From the NCBI GenBank assembly GCA_963680875.1, contig OY804586.1, positions 48,918,203-48,982,202 of the forward strand: 64,000 nucleotides of DNA. The letters run 5' to 3'. A program made the translations under genes and the position numbers. The stretch comes from Bathymodiolus brooksi. Its lineage: Eukaryota > Mollusca > Bivalvia > Mytilida > Modiolidae. The notes beneath the pieces were generated by a model. The model was not told where the DNA came from, searched no databases, and saw only the letters and a list, made by a program, of their open reading frames with translations. This document shows, piece by piece, positions 9,196 to 19,413 of this stretch; the first letter of the stretch is position 1; each line of letters begins with the position of its first letter.

Positions 9196-12100
9196 CCTAG
9201 TTAAAGCATTGAAGGTCAGTTAATGCATCTGAAGGTTCTGATAATTAAAGGTCAATTGCAACATGTTCAATCACTTCTGACAATTAAAGGTCAGTTACAA
9301 CATGTTACGATCAGTTCTGACAATCAAAGGTCAATTATTACACGTTGCGATCAGTTCTGATAATTAAAGGTCAATTACAACACGTTGCGATCAGTTCTGA
9401 CAATTAAAGGTAAATTATAGCACCTTGCGATCAGTTCTGACAATTAATGGTCAATTACAACTCGTTACAATTAGTTCTGACAATGAAAGATCAATTACAA
9501 CATGTTATGATCAGTTCTGACAACTAAAGGTCAATCATAACACGTTGTGATCCGTTCTGACAATTAACGGTCAATTACAACTCGTAAGGATCAGTTCTGA
9601 CAATAGAAGATAAATTACAACTCGCTATCATCAGTTCTGATAATTAAAGGTTAATTACACCAAGTTGCGATCAGTTCAGGCAATTAAAGGTTAATTACAA
9701 CACATTACAATCAGTTCTGATAATTTAACGTCAATTACAACTCGTTACAATAAGGTCTGACAATTAAAGGTGAATTACACCACATTATGATCTGTTCGTA
9801 CAGTTAAAGTTTCATTACAACACGTTGCGATCAGTTCTGACAATTAATGGTCAATTACACCACTTTGCGATCCGTTCTGACAATTAATGGTCAATTACAA
9901 CTCGCTATGATCAGTACTGACAATTAAAGGTCAATTACATCATGTTACGATCAGTTCGTACAGCTAAAGGTCCATTACAACACAATACGATCAGTTCTGA
10001 CAATTAAAGGTCAATTGCAACTTGTAGCAATCACTTCTGATAATTAAATGTCGATAGCAACTCGTTAAGATTAGTTCTGACAATTAAAGGTCAATTACAC
10101 CACGTTACGAGCAGTTCATACAGTTGAAGGTCCATTGCAACATGTTACGGTCATTTTTCACAATAAAAGGTCAATTACAACACATTACGATCAGTTCATA
10201 CAGTTAAAGTTCCATTGCAACACGTTACGAATAGTTCTGATAAATAAAGGTCAATAACAACATGTTGCGATCAGTTATGGTAATCAAATGTCAATTATAG
10301 CATGTTATGAACAGTTCTGACAATTAAAGGTCAATTACAACACGTTATGATCAGTTCAGACAATTAACGGTCAATTACAACATGTTGTGATCAGTTCTGA
10401 CAATTAAAGGTCAATTACACCACGTTACGATCAGTTTTCACAATTAAAGGTCAATTACAACACATTACGATCAGTTCTCACAATTAAAGGTCAATTACAA
10501 CACGTTACGAATAGTTCTGATAAATAAAGGTCAATAACAACATGTTGCGATCAGTTCTAATAATTAAATGTCAATTATAGCATGTTATGAACAGTTCTGA
10601 CAATTAACGGTCAATTACAACATGTGATCAGTTTTGACAATTAAAGGTCAATTATAACAGGTTATGATCAGTTCTGACACTTAAAGGTCAATTACAACAT
10701 GGTATGATCAGTTCTGACAATTAAAGGTCAATTACACCACATTACGATCAGTTCTGACAATTAAAGATCAATTACACCACGTTACGATCAGTGCATACAG
10801 TTAAAGGTCCATTACAACACGTTGCGATCAGTTTTCACATAAAGATCAAATATATATAGTGCGTTGCGATCAGTTCTTACAGTTAAAGGTCAATAATAAC
10901 ATGTTACGATCAGTTCTGACAATTAATGGTCAATTACAACACATTGCGATCAGTTCTACACGTTTAAGATCAATTCTGACAATTAAAGGTCAATTACAAC
11001 ACGTTACAATTAGTTCTGATATTTAAAGGTCAATTATAACATGCTATGGTTTGTTCTGAAAATTGAAGGTCAATTATAACACGTTCTGATCAGTTCTTAC
11101 AATTAAAGGTCAATTACAACAAGTTAAGATCAGTTATTACAATTAAAAGTCAATTACAACATGTAGTAAACAGTTCTGATAATTAAATGCCAATTATAAC
11201 ACGTTATGATCAGGTCTGACAATTAAAGGTCAATTACAACATGATAACATCAGAAATGAAAATCAACGGTCAATTACAACATGTTGTGATCAGTTTTGAC
11301 AATTAAAGGTGAATTACAACTCGTTACGATCAGTACTGACAATTAAAGGTCAATTACACCATGTTACGATCAGTTCGTACAGCTAAAGGTCCATTACAAC
11401 ACATTACGATCAATTCTGACAATTAAAGATCAATTGCAACTTGTAGCAATCAGTTCTGATAATTAAATGTCAATAGCAACTCGTTAAGATCAGTTCTGAC
11501 AATTAAAGGTCAATTACACCACGTTACGATCAGTTCTTACAGTTAAAGGTCCATTGCAACACATTATGATCAGTTCTGACAATTAAAGATCAATTGCAAC
11601 TTGTAGCAATCAGTTCTGATAATTAAATGTCAATAGCAACTCGTTAAGATCAGTTCTGACAATTAAAGGTCAATTACACCACGTTACGATCAGTTCATAT
11701 ATTTAAAGGTCCATTGCAACACGTTACAATCAGTTTTCACAATTAAAGGTCAATTACAACACATTACGATCAGTTCTCACAATTAAAGGTCAATTACAAC
11801 ACGTTACGAATAGTTCTGATAAATAAAGGTCAATAACAACATGTTGCGATCAGTTATGGTAATCAAATGTCAATTATAGCACGTTATGAACAGTTCTGAC
11901 AATTAAAGGTCAATTACAACACGTTATTATCAGTTCAGACAATTAACGGTCAATTACAACATGTTGTGATCAGTTCTGACAATTAAAGGTCAATTACACC
12001 ACGTTACGATCAGTTTTTACAATTAAAGGTCAATTACAACACATTACGATCAGTTCTCACAATTAAAGGTCAATTACAACACGTTACGAATAGTTCTGAT

Positions 12101-14566
12101 AAATAAAGGTCAATAACAACATGTTGCGATCAGTTCTAATAATTAAATGTCAATTATAGCATGTTATGAACAGTTCTGACAATTAACGGTCAATTACAAC
12201 ATGTGATCAGTTTTGACAATTAAAGGTCAATTATAACAGGTTATGATCAGTTCTGACAATTAAAGGTCAATTACAACATGGTATGATCAGTTCTGACAAT
12301 TAAAGGTCAATTACACCACATTACGATCAGTTCTGACAATTAAAGGTCAATTACAACTTGTAGCAATCAGTTCTGATAATTAAATGTCAAAAGCAACTCG
12401 TTAAGATCAGTTCTGACAATTAAAGATCAATTACACCACGTTACGATCAGTGCATACAGTTAAAGGTCCATTACAACATGTTGCGATCAGTTTTCACATA
12501 AAGATCAAATATATAGTGCGTTGCGATCAGTTCTTACAGTTAAAGGTCAATAATAACATGTTACGATCAGTTCTGACAATTAATGGTCAATTACAACACA
12601 TTGCGATCAGTTCTACACGTTTAAGATCAATTCTGACAATTAAAGGTCAATTACAGCACGTTACAGTTAGTTCTGATATTTAAAGGTCAATTATAACATG
12701 CTATGGTTTGTTCTGAAAATTGAAGGTCAATTATAACACGTTCCGATCAGTTCTTACAATTAAAGGTCAATTACAACAAGTTACGATCAGTTCTACACAT
12801 TTAAGATCAATTCTGACAATTAAAGGTCAATTACAACACGTTGCGATCAGTTCTCAGTTCTGACAATCAATGGTCAATTACAACACGTTACAATTAGTTC
12901 TGATATCTAGAGGTCAAATATAACATGCTATGGTTTGTTCTGAAAATTGAAGGTCAATTATAACACGTTCCGATCAGTTCTTACAATTAAAGGTCAATTA
13001 CAACAAGTTACGATCAGTTATTACAATTAAAAGTCAATTACAACATGTAATGAACAGTTCTGATAATTAAATGCCAATTATAACACGTTATTATCAGGTC
13101 TGACAATTAAAGGTCAATTACAACATGATAACATCAGAAATGAAAATCAACGGTCAATTACAACATGTTGTGATCAGTTTTGACAATTAAAGGTGAATTA
13201 CAACTCGTTACGATGAGTACTGACAATTAAAGGTCAATTACACCATGTTACGATCAGTTCGTACAGCTAAAGGTCCATTACAACACATTACGATCAGTTC
13301 TGACAATTAAAGATCAATTGCAACTTGTAGCAATCAGTTCTGATAATTAAATGTCAATAGCAACTCGTTAAGATCAGTTCTGACAATTAAAGGTCAATTA
13401 CACCACGTTACGATCAGTTCATACCGTTAAAGGTCCATTGCAACACGTTACGAATAGTTCTGATAAATAAAGGTCAATAACAACATGTTGCGATCAGTTA
13501 TGGTAATCAAATGTCAATTATAGCATGTTATGAATAGTTTTGACAATTAAAGGTCAATTACAACACGTTATGATCAGTTCAGACAATTAACGGTCAATTA
13601 CAACTCGTTACGATCAGTACTGACAATTAAAGGTCAATTACACCATGTTACGATCATTTCGTACAGCTAAAGGTCCATTACAACACATTACGATCAGTTC
13701 TGACAATTAAAGATCAATTGCAACTTGTAGCAATCAGTTCTGATAATTAAATGTCAATAGCAACTCGTTAAGATCAGTTCTGACAATTAAAGGTCAATTA
13801 CACCACGTTACGATCAGTTCATACATTTAAAGGTCCATTGCAGCACGTTACAATCAGTTTTCACAATTAAAGGTCAATTACAACACATTACGATCAGTTC
13901 TCACAATTAAAGGTCAATTACAACACGTTACGAATAGTTCTGATAAATAAAGGTCAATAACAACATGTTGCGATCAGTTCTAATAATTAAATGTCAATTA
14001 TAACAGGTTATGACCAGTTCTGACAATTAAAGGTCAATTACAACATGGTATGATCAGTTCTCACAATTAAAGGTCAATTACACCACATTACGATCAGTTC
14101 TGACACTTAAAGGTCAATTACAACTTGCAGCAATCAGTTCTGATAATTAAATGTCAATAGCAACCCGTTAAGATCAGTTCTGATAATTAAAGGTCAATTA
14201 CACCACGTTACGATCAGTTCATACAATTAAAGGTCCATTACAACACGTTGCGATCAGTTATCACATAAAGATCAAATATATATAGTACATTGCAATCAGT
14301 TCTTACAGTTAAAGGTCAATAATAACATGTTACGATCAGTTTTGACAATTAATGGTCAATTACAACACATTGCGATCAGTTCTGATAATTAAAGGTCAGT
14401 TACAACACGTTGCAATCAGTTCTGATAATTAAAGGTCAATTACAACACGTTGCTATCAGTTCTGATAATTAGAGGTCAAATAAAATATGTTATATTAGTT
14501 CTGATAATTAAAAGGTCAATGCATGACACGTTCCGATCAGTTTTGATCAGGTCAATTACAATTCGT
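9196..14566. repeat. Satellite B, main array
   Basis: Roughly 134 units of 40 bp, recognisable by CAATTAAAGGTCAATTACAA and CACGTTACGATCAGTTCTGA. Edge units (first about 150 bp) are the most diverged. Higher-order periodicity of about 1.6 kb is visible from marker units: GGTAATCAAATGTCAATTAT at about 10275, 11855 and 13500, and an AT-rich unit AAAGATCAAATATATA at about 10841, 12501 and 14266. No coding capacity; the 77-codon frame at 12450 is incidental. Confidence 0.95.
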
Positions 14567-14574
14567 TACCAGCC

Positions 14575-14745
14575 ACTGACAAACATTATCATATAATATT
14601 GTATCGAGTGCACCTTGCCAGAGAGGGATTCGAACTCACAATGTTAGTTGTGATAAACACTGATTGCATAGGTACATTTGTAGTTAAAAATCCAATTTAC
14701 CATACGATAATGACGGCACGTCACCCATACAGGAAGATATAGCTG
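14575..14745 (-). repeat. tRNA-like SINE fragment, copy a
   Basis: On the minus strand GTGAGTTCGAATCCC matches a Pol III B box, with TATCGTATGG about 90 bp upstream as a weak A box. The near-identical sequence at 16210-16385 belongs to the module duplication. Cloverleaf pairing is incomplete, so this is not called as a functional tRNA. Confidence 0.5.
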
Positions 14746-14889
14746 ATTTCAAATATGGACATGTGTAAGAATCTACTAAGACAGCCCCTTTACATATGCA
14801 AATGTTATTTTTTTGTGATAAAGTTTGTTTGCAATAGTTAGCATCCTTAGGTTATCTTAGGTTGTCAGATCATCCCAATTTACCAATAA

Positions 14890-15045
14890 AATGTGTATTT
14901 GCTGCATCTTCACTAAGCCTGCAGCATTCAGGAATAAAGAAAGGTTGACTCATAGTCAGATTAATATATCTTGAGTGGTGCAACATATCTGTGGCTTCCT
15001 GTGGAGTGTTGTTTCAGTGAGTTAGTGCAATAAAAATAAAACTCA
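14890..15045 (+). repeat. Degenerate SINE body
   Basis: TATTTGCTGCATCTTCACTA, GCAGCATTCAGGAATAAAGA and CTTGAGTGGTGCAACATATC correspond to the body of the SINE at 3596-3830. The tRNA-like head is missing. A related but differently truncated copy lies at 16500-16675. Confidence 0.6.
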
Positions 15046-15373
15046 GTGCGTTGGTCTAGTACAAAACAGATCATCATCATGATCTCATCTAAAAGTAACT
15101 TGTTCTAGCAATAATGATCTTACATGAGGGAATTTCTTATCATTTCCTGAGATAATTTTTCTGCAACAAATCCTGCTAGAAAAACATTTTTTTGCAAGAA
15201 ATTTACATTGTCATATCAATATTCATTAGATGAAAGGCAGCCTTGTTTTTCACTATGATAAATTTCAAGAGATTGTTTTTTTCAGATTTAGTTTTCATTG
15301 TACTGGAAACAACAAAATATAAAACATTCCATTATGTTTACATATATGGTATTCCAGTTTTCATACTTTACTA
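15046..15373. other. Intron-like spacer upstream of the decayed exon
   Basis: Non-coding. It matches 16676-17003 closely (for example AGTAACTTGTTCTAGC, GAGGGAATTTCTTAT, AAATTTCAAGAGA), showing that the whole module around the exon was duplicated. Confidence 0.7.
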
Positions 15374-15543
15374 CAGTAAAACCTGTCTAAACCGAACCCC
15401 TTTGGGACTGGACAATTTGTTCAGTCTAGACAGGTGTTTGGTTTACACAGGTTCAAATTACATAGACATCTAGTATATGGGACTGTAAAGTCTGTCTGGT
15501 TTAGGCAAGTTTTCGGTTTACTCAGGCTTCGCCTTAGGCACTG
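15374..15543. mobile_element. Tc1/mariner-type MITE with TA target and an empty site in the paralogous module
   Basis: A 170-bp insertion begins CAGTAAAACC, ends GGCACTG and is flanked by TA (15372-15373, 15544-15545). The internal halves are imperfectly inverted (CAGTAAAACCTGTCT, GTCTAGACAGG, GTCTGTCTGG). The duplicated module at 17002-17003 has a single TA at the same place and no insertion, which is a direct empty-site comparison. It has no coding capacity. Confidence 0.8.
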
Positions 15544-15557
15544 TATCTATATTTCAG

Positions 15558-15696
15558 CTCAACAGTCTGCCAGTCGAGCCAGTCAGTGGATCTACTACAT
15601 TTCTACAGGAACAAAGTGCAAAAAAGGAACCTCAGAAATCAAACAATGAAAATGAAGGGGGTGTATCGACAATACCTCAAGAAAGTGACGAAAGTG
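15558..15696 (+). pseudogene. Decayed copy of the phase-1 hydrophilic exon
   Basis: It follows acceptor ATATTTCAG and ends AAGTG|GTACG like the exon at 17016-17186, with the same tail reading IPQESDES. It is 139 nt rather than 171, a 32-nt shortfall, so it cannot keep the phase. Read from the acceptor in the phase used by the intact copy it meets TGA after about 30 codons. The MITE lies just 14 bp upstream of it. I read it as a non-functional duplicate exon. Confidence 0.6.
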
Positions 15697-15839
15697 GTAC
15701 GATTAAAATCTTAAATATTTCAATGTTGTATTTATGTACAGAATTTCCCAATTTTGATACTAATAGAATTTTATGATATTTGTTAAGGAAACATAATTTC
15801 GAATCGTTAAATCAACACTTGATATCATGAAAAATAATC

Positions 15840-16207
15840 AACGAGATTAAGATCAGTTCTTACAAAATAAAGATCAAATATATATAGCATGTTACGATCG
15901 GTTCTTACAGTTAAAGGTCAATAATAACATGTTACGATCAGTTCTGATAATTAAAGGTCAATTACAACACATTACGACCAGTTCTGACAATTAGAGGTCA
16001 ATTATAACATGTTGAGATCAGTTCTGATAATTAAAGGTCAATTACAACACGTTGCAATCAGTTCTGATAATTAAAGGTCAATTACAACACGTTGTGATCA
16101 GTTCTGATAATTAGAGGTCAAATACAGTATGTTACGATAGGTTCTGATAATTAAAAGGTCAATTCATGACACGTTGCGATCAGTTCTGAGCAGATCAATT
16201 ACAATTC
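15840..16207. repeat. Satellite B island 1
   Basis: About nine units of the 40-bp repeat, starting with the AT-rich unit type (AAAGATCAAATATATATAGC). It separates the two exon-bearing modules (14567-15839 and 16208-17328). Confidence 0.9.
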
Positions 16208-16209
16208 GC

Positions 16210-16385
16210 TCCAGCCACTGACAAACATTATCATATAATATTGTATCGAGTACACCTTGCCAGAGAGGGATTCGAACTCACAATGTTAGTTGTGATAAAC
16301 ACTGATTGCATAGGTACATTTGTAGTTATAAATCCAGTTTACCATACGATAATGACAGCACGTCACTCATGCAGGAAGATATAGA
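16210..16385 (-). repeat. tRNA-like SINE fragment, copy b
   Basis: Same arrangement as 14575-14745, with GTGAGTTCGAATCCC on the minus strand, at the same distance from the preceding satellite-B edge. Confidence 0.5.
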
Positions 16386-16499
16386 TGATTTCAAATATGG
16401 ACTTGTGTAAGAATCTACTAAGAAAGACGGCCCCTTTACATATACAAATGTTAAGTTTTTGTGATAAAATTTGTTTGCAATAGCTATGTAGCCTTAGGT

Positions 16500-16675
16500 T
16501 ACCATAGTTTAATTTTCTGTTTCTGTGATGTCATGGTTAGCGTGTTTGACTTCATTGTCGTAGATCTTATTGTCAGATCAATCCAATATGTCTTGAGTGG
16601 TGCAACATTTCGGTAGTTTCCTTCGGACTGTTGTTTCAGTGAGTTAGTACAATAAAAAATCAAACTCAGTGTGTT
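16500..16675 (+). repeat. Degenerate SINE with partial tRNA-like head
   Basis: It contains TGATGTCATGGTTAGCGTGT (A-box-like remnant), then CTTGAGTGGTGCAACATTTC and TTGTTTCAGTGAGTTAGTAC, matching the body seen at 14890-15045. Confidence 0.55.
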
Positions 16676-17015
16676 GGTCTAGTACAAAACAAATATCATC
16701 ATCATCTCATCTAAAAGTAACTTGTTCTAGCCATAATGATCTTCCATGAGGGAATTTCTTATTATTTCCTGAGATAATTTTTCCTCAACAAAATCCTCCT
16801 CCTGCTAAAATCCTTTTTTTGCAAGAAATTTACATTGTCATATCGATATTCATTAGATCAAAGGAAGTCATGTTTTTCATTATGATAAATTTCAAGAGAC
16901 TGTTTTTTTCAGGTTTAGTTTTCTTTTGTACTGCAAACACAACAAAGTATAAAACATTCACTTATGTTTACATATATGGTATTCCAGTTTTCATACTTGA
17001 CTATCTATGTTTCAG

Positions 17016-17186
17016 CTCAACAATCTGCCCAAGGCGAGCTGGTCAGTGGAACATCAGGGGTGGGATATAAAAGACTGCCACCCACTACATCTCAACAGGA
17101 CCAAAGTGCCAAAAAGAAACATCAGAAACCAAACAATGAAAATGAAGGAGATGTATGGACAATACCTCAAGAAAGTGACGAAAGTG
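17016..17186 (+). CDS. Candidate internal exon, phase 1 to phase 1, hydrophilic linker
   Basis: 171 nt between acceptor CTATGTTTCAG and donor G|GTACGA. Read in phase 1 it is fully open: AQQSAQGELVSGTSGVGY, then KRLPPTTSQQDQSAKKK, then NNENEGDVWTIPQESDES. The composition is polar and low in hydrophobics, with no recognised domain, like a disordered linker. Its length is divisible by three and both sides are phase 1, so inclusion or skipping would keep frame. It matches the phases of the exons at 59384 and 61227 downstream. The donor after GT is not strong. It lies between satellite-B islands, so if real its flanking introns contain satellite. The upstream duplicate (15558-15696) is decayed. 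I do not recognise the gene. Confidence 0.45.
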
Positions 17187-17328
17187 GTACGATTAAAATC
17201 TTAAATATTTCAATGATGTATTTATATACAGAATTTCATGGTATTGGTATTTATAGAAATCTATGATATTTCTTAAGGGAAACATAATTTCGATTCGTTG
17301 AATCACCTGATATCATGAAAAATATTCA

Positions 17329-17570
17329 ACAAGGTTAAGATCAGTTCTTACAAAATAAAGATCAAATATATATAGCACGTTACGATCTGAGTTCTTGCAG
17401 TTAAAGGTCAATAATAACATGTTACGATCAGTTCTGACAATTAATGGTTAATTACAACACATTGCGATCAGGTTTACACGTTACGATAAGTTCTGATAAT
17501 TAAAAGTCAATTCATGACACGTTGCGATCAGTGGTGATAATCAGTTCTTACAAAATAAAGATCAAATATC
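17329..17570. repeat. Satellite B island 2
   Basis: About six degenerate units, opening with the same AAAGATCAAATATATATAGC unit as island 1 and ending with a second copy of it at about 17545-17570. Confidence 0.85.
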
Positions 17571-17749
17571 AAATAAGATAATAGATCATATAAAAAAGTA
17601 CAAAGGTATGTTAGAATATCCTCGATTCTATTACTCAGGCGTTGCACATGTACAGAAGGACTGTGTGTATATATATATACGTCTGACAATTAAACCAAAC
17701 AGTGTTAGAATTAGATTTTAGAGCTGTCAAATTTTTGTTCTTCCCTCGA

Positions 17750-17850
17750 CGGGATTTGAACCCATACCATTGTTACACTGCAGCACCATTCGCTTAGCCT
17801 TACGTCCAGCGCCCTAGACCACTCGACTACATCCACTCCCTATATATATA
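17750..17850 (-). repeat. tRNA-Leu/Ser-like SINE head
   Basis: On the minus strand TAGTCGAGTGGTCTAGGGCG (A box) is followed by a long variable region and GGGTTCAAATCCC (B box). ATGGG and CCCGT can form a T stem, but no 7-bp acceptor stem could be paired, so this is a tRNA-derived repeat and not a tRNA gene. Confidence 0.6.
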
Positions 17851-17861
17851 TAGTTATACTA

Positions 17862-18150
17862 AGGAAACGACCATTTAACTTGAAGGGGGAGGGTTATGGT
17901 TTTTTCTAAAAAAAATATTCTGATTCCCAATGTCGCTGAAAAAAATATTCTGATTATGGTGGAGGAGGAAAAAATAATCTGATTCAGAGTTTTTGTCATA
18001 TAACCTAATGTTGAATTCTGGGGAAAAAATTCCCGCTTTGCGCGACAAAAAAAATAAATATTCTAACTCTTGTGTTGTCGGAAAAAAAAATTCTGAACGA
18101 TACAAAAAAAAATACCCCCCCCCCCCCTTCAAGTTAAATGGTCGGTCCCT
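17862..18150. mobile_element. Short TIR element (289 bp)
   Basis: The ends are inverted: GACCATTTAACTTGAAGGGG at the left against CCCCTTCAAGTTAAATGGTC at the right. The interior has repeated A-run/ATTCTGA motifs (AAAAAATATTCTGATT near 17910 and 17940) and a run of 14 C at about 18114-18127. It has no credible coding capacity; the 132-codon reverse frame across it comes from repeated A-run motifs. Confidence 0.75.
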
Positions 18151-18719
18151 AAGATTATTTAATGGCTGCATATCTGAAAATAACGAAAACCGTGTAAGAC
18201 CAACGTAGAGTACCGATATATCCGAAGGGATATTTGGGTAGTGAAACAATCCTGATAGTGATACAATAAGCAAACTAAGCTAATCAAAACAAACTCCCAC
18301 AAAAACAGGAAGTCAAGGTATTCTGGAAATATACTGCTAATCAGTTTTGCAAACAACATAATTATGTTGATTTCTTTGTAACTGCATGTTTTGTTCTTTC
18401 ATATACTCATTGTTTAATCCTTAAAAAATAATCATTATGGTTGTATTAATCGTTTCATATCAAAATAAATAAGTTATGAACGATCTTGTTAGATAATACA
18501 AAGTTTGACCATTTGCAAATTTCCGAACTTGATTCTAAATTTATAGCTGGAGTTATTTCCCTTTAACTCGCGATCGGGTAAAAGGGTTCCATTTCATGCA
18601 AAGTTAATTAAAACAAAGATGTAACAAGTACTAGAGAATTCATAAATCATCTAATTTTAAACAAGGTTCAAATATATTTTTTTCATTTTGAGGAATTGTA
18701 TTCTTATTCGTTGTTCTTT
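18151..18719. other. AT-rich spacer, nothing recognised
   Basis: No gene, satellite or element ends could be supported. Confidence 0.6.
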
Positions 18720-19300
18720 TCATTATTCTTTCAAGCATTTAAATAAAAGAGTGGCAGTGTTAAATTAGTTTTATGTGCCCCCTTGGTAAAATGGTGCGGT
18801 TATGCTCTTGTTTTGCACTTATGAGTACAATTTCTATCCTCATATATGTTGTCCGTTAACTTTTCACATTTTAATCTTCTCCTCTGAAATCCCTCAGCCA
18901 AATGAACTAAAACTTGGTAGTAAGCATCTATGGAAGGTGATCTCTAAAGATTATCGACAGAAACTTGGTAGGAAGCATCTATGGAATATCCTCTATGGCG
19001 ATTGCTCATTTCGTCCCGATCGGTTAGCAAACATTGCCACCACATGCAATTCTTATTTCTGGTTGGTCAATTTCTAACCAATCTTCTCCTTTGAAACTGC
19101 TTAGCCATATGAACCGAAACTTGGTAGGAAACATCTACATGTATGGAAGGTTCTGTATTAAGATTTTGAATAAACTATATTATGATGTAAAAAAAAAGTT
19201 TCCCTCAATGCAGAATGAAAGGTGAGTGAGTGACACAGGCTCAGCCCACTGAACCTCTAGTTTTTATTAGAAAGAAATTAGAGTTCCTTTATTGCCTAGA
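18720..19300. repeat. Dispersed repeat edge, related to 58180-59043
   Basis: ATTTAAATAAAAGAGTGGCA, GTGCCCCCTTGGTAAAA, TCTTCTCCTCTGAAATCCC and the end ACAGGCTCAGCCCACTGAAC recur in diverged form at 58180-59043. The match continues past the repeat end into AGAAAGAAATTAGAGTTCC. It contains several AAACTTGGTAGGAAGCATCT sub-repeats. Apparent frames here are not conserved. Confidence 0.75.
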
Positions 19301-19413
19301 TATTTTCTATGTACATGTATCTACAAATATTGTTCAATAATTAAATAGGTTTTTGCTTTTTAATAGACTTATTTTAAAGTTCTATAAATTTTGGCTTGTA
19401 GCCATATAGAGAA

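Larger units (their letters stand above)
1..19413. repeat. Macro-repeat copy 1 (truncated by window start)
   Basis: This stretch recurs at 37858-57270 with a fixed offset of 37,857 bp. Every internal landmark (satellite-A end, TIR elements, PHD gene, satellite B, exon modules) falls at the same relative position. Differences noticed by eye are single bases only, near 6710, 6950, 6966, 7659, 8522, 8635, 11827, 12682, 15260 and 19062. No net length change was seen, even across the 5.4-kb satellite-B array. Position 1 lies inside satellite A, so the left limit of this copy is outside the window. It could be a real recent segmental duplication or an assembly duplication. Confidence 0.95.

Noticed and set aside
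14575..14745. Functional tRNA on the minus strand
   Set aside because: There is a B-box match, but the T stem has a mismatch and the acceptor stem is not placed correctly.
17750..17850. Functional tRNA-Leu/Ser gene on the minus strand
   Set aside because: A and B boxes and a T stem are present, but no 7-bp acceptor stem could be paired. A SINE head is more likely.
17875..18273. 132-codon reverse-strand protein rich in Phe
   Set aside because: It runs through a short TIR element with repeated A-run motifs, which produce the Phe-rich reading.
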